DNA of 7,864 nt from Candidatus Omnitrophota bacterium (lineage in GTDB: Bacteria > Omnitrophota > Gorgyraeia > Duberdicusellales > 4484-171): NCBI GenBank assembly GCA_016939345.1, contig JAFGHG010000095.1, positions 1 through 7,864 on the forward strand. Direction: 5' to 3'. Below are positions 6,454-7,864 of this stretch, piece by piece. Position numbers and translations under genes: made by a program. The notes beneath the pieces are model-generated. The model did not search any database. It was given only the letters and a program-made list of their open reading frames with translations, and had not been told where the DNA came from. Each line of letters opens with the position of its first letter. Position 1 is the stretch's first letter.

Positions 6454-6947
6454 AATTTGAAAATCTCAAATCTGGCGAGCAATTTTTTTTAAACGATTTT
6501 CTCTACACAGCCCGGGATCAGGCTCATTCAAGATTGCTCAAATTGATAAAAGCGCAAAGCTCCTTGCCTATTGATTTGTCTGATTCCATAATTTATTATT
6601 GCGGCCCATCGGCCACACCTAATGGCAGAGTCGTCGGCTCATGCGGACCGACCACTTCTTCGAGGATGGATATGTTTGTTGAACCCCTGTTAAAAGCAGG
6701 CCTAAGGATAATGATAGGAAAGGGGAGAAGAAGCAAAAAAGTCAGAATGCTCATAAAAAAATACAAAGCAATATACTTCATCGCTCCTGCAGGCTGCGGA
6801 GCTTTGTTGTCTACAAAAATAGTATCCAAAAAATTGATCTGCTTTAAGGATTTAGGCCCAGAAGCAATATACAGATTGAAGGTAAAAGATTTTCCTTTGA
6901 TCGTTGCAATAGACAGCAAAGGTCATAGCATTTACGAGGATATTTGA
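6450..6947 (+). CDS. fumB: Class I fumarate hydratase, beta subunit
   Basis: Partner of the alpha subunit at 4426-5262; together they form a [4Fe-4S] fumarase. The 165-residue product holds the core beta-subunit motifs: LYTARDQAH (18-26, Arg22), GPSATPNGRVVGSCGPTTSSRMD (52-74; Thr68 and Arg72 match substrate-binding residues of class I enzymes by recall), MIGKG (88-92, Lys91), APAGCGALLSTKIV (112-125) and LGPEAIYRLKVKDFPLIVAID (135-155). The chain opens directly with MKFENLKSGEQF, lacking roughly 10 residues (a TPL-containing strand) usual at the start of beta subunits. A stop in the same frame at 6429-6431 excludes a longer version. The start overlaps the stop of the preceding exported-protein gene as ATGA. 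Tartrate dehydratase beta is the near alternative. The symbol follows the alpha/beta convention. Confidence 0.92.
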   Translation: MKFENLKSGEQFFLNDFLYTARDQAHSRLLKLIKAQSSLPIDLSDSIIYYCGPSATPNGRVVGSCGPTTSSRMDMFVEPLLKAGLRIMIGKGRRSKKVRMLIKKYKAIYFIAPAGCGALLSTKIVSKKLICFKDLGPEAIYRLKVKDFPLIVAIDSKGHSIYEDI

Positions 6948-7057
6948 TATTAGGCTGCAGTGCCTTGGCCTGTTAGTTTACTGGCCAGCTTAGCCTAAGT
7001 CTTGACGGGGCCGGCGAAGCCTACTGCCCGGACCTATTAAAAAAACTGAGGTATATT
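6948..7057. other. GC-rich intergenic segment with nested inverted repeats
   Basis: This 110-base gap between fumarase beta and rph has no gene. Bases 6951-7030 contain 48 G/C of 80 by hand count, well above the AT-rich surroundings. Inverted repeats include TTAGGCT (6950-6956) with AGCCTAA (6992-6998), TGGCC (6966-6970) with GGCCA (6983-6987), the odd palindrome CTTAGCCTAAG (6989-6999) and GGC-GAA-GCC (7013-7021). TAGGCT can pair instead with AGCCTA at 7018-7023, and GCAGT (6957-6961) with ACTGC (7023-7027). No T run follows on the + strand, so a simple terminator is not supported. It could be a structured leader of rph, an RNA-processing or decay barrier, or a copy of a palindromic repeat. 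Confidence 0.55.
7048..7051 (+). promoter_or_regulatory. Shine-Dalgarno of rph
   Basis: GAGG lies 6 bases before the rph ATG at 7058. It is one of only two clear ribosome binding sites in the window, consistent with rph being translated independently of the upstream genes. Confidence 0.7.
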
Positions 7058-7780
7058 ATGAATAGAGATGATAAGAGAAAACCGGACCAATTGCGAAGAA
7101 TAAATATAGAACGCAATTTTATTAAATATGCTGAGGGCTCCTGCCTGATTGAAGTCGGCAATACCAGGGTTATATGTACAGCCAGCATTCAGGAAAATGT
7201 GCCTCAGTTCCTAAGAAACACCGGCGAAGGCTGGCTTAGCTCTGAATACAGAATGCTTCCACGTTCAACCCATACCAGGACCCAAAGAGATAAAGTATCA
7301 GGCCGCTGCATAGAAATACAAAGGCTTATCGGCAGGTCTTTACGCAGTATAGTTGACTTAAAGAGTATAGGCGAAAGAACTATAATCATAGATTGTGATG
7401 TAATTCAGGCAAACGGCGGAACACGAACCGCATCAATCACCGGCGGGTTTGTTGCTCTTGTAGATTGTCTAAACAGATTAAAAAAACAAGGGCAGATACA
7501 GCATACTTTTATAACTGATTATTTGGCTGCCATAAGCGTAGGCAGGTGCTTAGGCGAAAACCTGTTAGACCTTACATACTCAGAGGATTCTCAGGCTGAA
7601 GTAGATATGAATGTAGTAATGAATGGTTCGGGCGAATTTATAGAAATACAGGGTACTGCTGAACAGGGTTCTTTTTCCCAGGAGGATTTCCAGTCATTCC
7701 TATCCCTGGCAAAGAAGGGTATTTGCGAGATAATCGCTTTAGAGAGGAATTTATTTAAGGATATATTGCCGAATATGTAG
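7058..7780 (+). CDS. rph: Ribonuclease PH
   Basis: Phosphorolytic 3'-5' exoribonuclease that trims the 3' trailer of tRNA precursors, releasing nucleoside diphosphates; the family works as a hexameric ring in the cytoplasm. The 240-residue length is normal. Conserved blocks are complete: QLRRINIE (11-18), AEGSCLIEVGNTRVICTAS (25-43), GEGWLSSEYRMLPRST (56-71), RCIEIQRLIGRSLRS (83-97), GERTIIIDCDVIQANGGTRTAS (105-126, with the phosphate-site GTR) and YSEDSQAEVDMNVVM (174-188, with acidic residues 177 and 183 at the metal site). The usual N-terminal RxDGR motif reads RDDKR here, a mild deviation. The ATG has a GAGG 6 bases upstream. rph is often found near murI and followed by rdgB; murI is upstream here but separated by eight genes, and no rdgB start is visible before the window ends. 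Confidence 0.97.
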   Translation: MNRDDKRKPDQLRRINIERNFIKYAEGSCLIEVGNTRVICTASIQENVPQFLRNTGEGWLSSEYRMLPRSTHTRTQRDKVSGRCIEIQRLIGRSLRSIVDLKSIGERTIIIDCDVIQANGGTRTASITGGFVALVDCLNRLKKQGQIQHTFITDYLAAISVGRCLGENLLDLTYSEDSQAEVDMNVVMNGSGEFIEIQGTAEQGSFSQEDFQSFLSLAKKGICEIIALERNLFKDILPNM

Positions 7781-7812
7781 GGGCTGGGCTAGCCCCAGGC
7801 CGTATTTATTTT
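7780..7812 (+). terminator. Possible rho-independent terminator after rph
   Basis: GGGGCT (7780-7785) can pair with AGCCCC (7791-7796) around the 5-base loop GGGCT, starting on the last base of the rph stop codon. An AT-rich stretch, TATTTATTTTAA, follows from 7803 after AGGCCG. The T stretch is interrupted and begins about 6 bases after the stem, so termination is plausible but not clear. GGGCTAGCCC (7786-7795) is a perfect palindrome that offers a competing pairing. Confidence 0.45.
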
Positions 7813-7864
7813 AATATAACCTGTAACCAAGATGGCCGCCACTAGACATAATCATCCATGCGCT

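Noticed and set aside
7003..7040. Sigma-70-like promoter for rph (TTGACG at 7003, TATTAA at 7035)
   Set aside because: The spacing between the two boxes is 26 bases, far from the usual 16-18, and the spacer is GC-rich and folded.
6948..7057. tRNA gene or RNase P RNA fragment in the gap before rph
   Set aside because: A cloverleaf can be imagined, but no T-loop GTTCGA-type sequence is present on either strand. The minus-strand GGTCCGGGC alone is too short to indicate RNase P RNA.
7811..7864. 3' end of a minus-strand gene entering from the right edge
   Set aside because: One minus-strand frame is open for 17 codons up to a TAA at 7811, which would make the hairpin after rph a shared terminator. 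Seventeen codons are easily open by chance, and the peptide ending GGHLGYRLY matches nothing I know.

Overview
The window holds eleven genes, all on the + strand. Ten of them (53-6947) run with gaps of at most about 15 bases or small overlaps. A 110-base gap and an eleventh gene follow. I see no phage, transposon, CRISPR or toxin genes. The window reads as housekeeping chromosome with three uncharacterised exported proteins threaded through it.

Organism: the DNA is AT-rich, with many A/T runs and codons ending in A or T. Lipoprotein and signal-peptide genes, a lipobox with Gly after the Cys, a LolA-like exported protein and a periplasmic-type Amidase_3 enzyme suggest a two-membrane bacterium. 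An oxygen-sensitive class I two-subunit fumarase suggests anaerobic or microaerophilic life. The layout would suit an uncultured lineage such as Omnitrophota or a relative, but that is a low-confidence inference. Only two of the eleven genes have a clear Shine-Dalgarno sequence.

Layout: (1) Cell wall, 53-1910: a lipoprotein N-acetylmuramoyl-L-alanine amidase followed by glutamate racemase (murI). (2) Queuosine precursor block, 1903-4409: queD, queC, an exported LolA-like protein, then queE. QueD, QueE and QueC act in that order to turn 7,8-dihydroneopterin triphosphate into preQ0; FolE (before) and QueF (after) are not in the window. (3) Fumarase block, 4426-6947: the alpha and beta subunits of a class I [4Fe-4S] fumarate hydratase, separated by two exported-protein genes. 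(4) A GC-rich, inverted-repeat-laden gap, 6948-7057. (5) rph (RNase PH), 7058-7780, then a hairpin and about 70 bases with no supportable gene.

How the genes fit together: the spacing, including an 8-base murI/queD overlap and two ATGA stop/start overlaps, suggests co-transcription and translational coupling across functionally unrelated pathways. The points most worth a second look are the exported genes placed inside two enzyme gene sets, and the folded GC-rich gap before rph.
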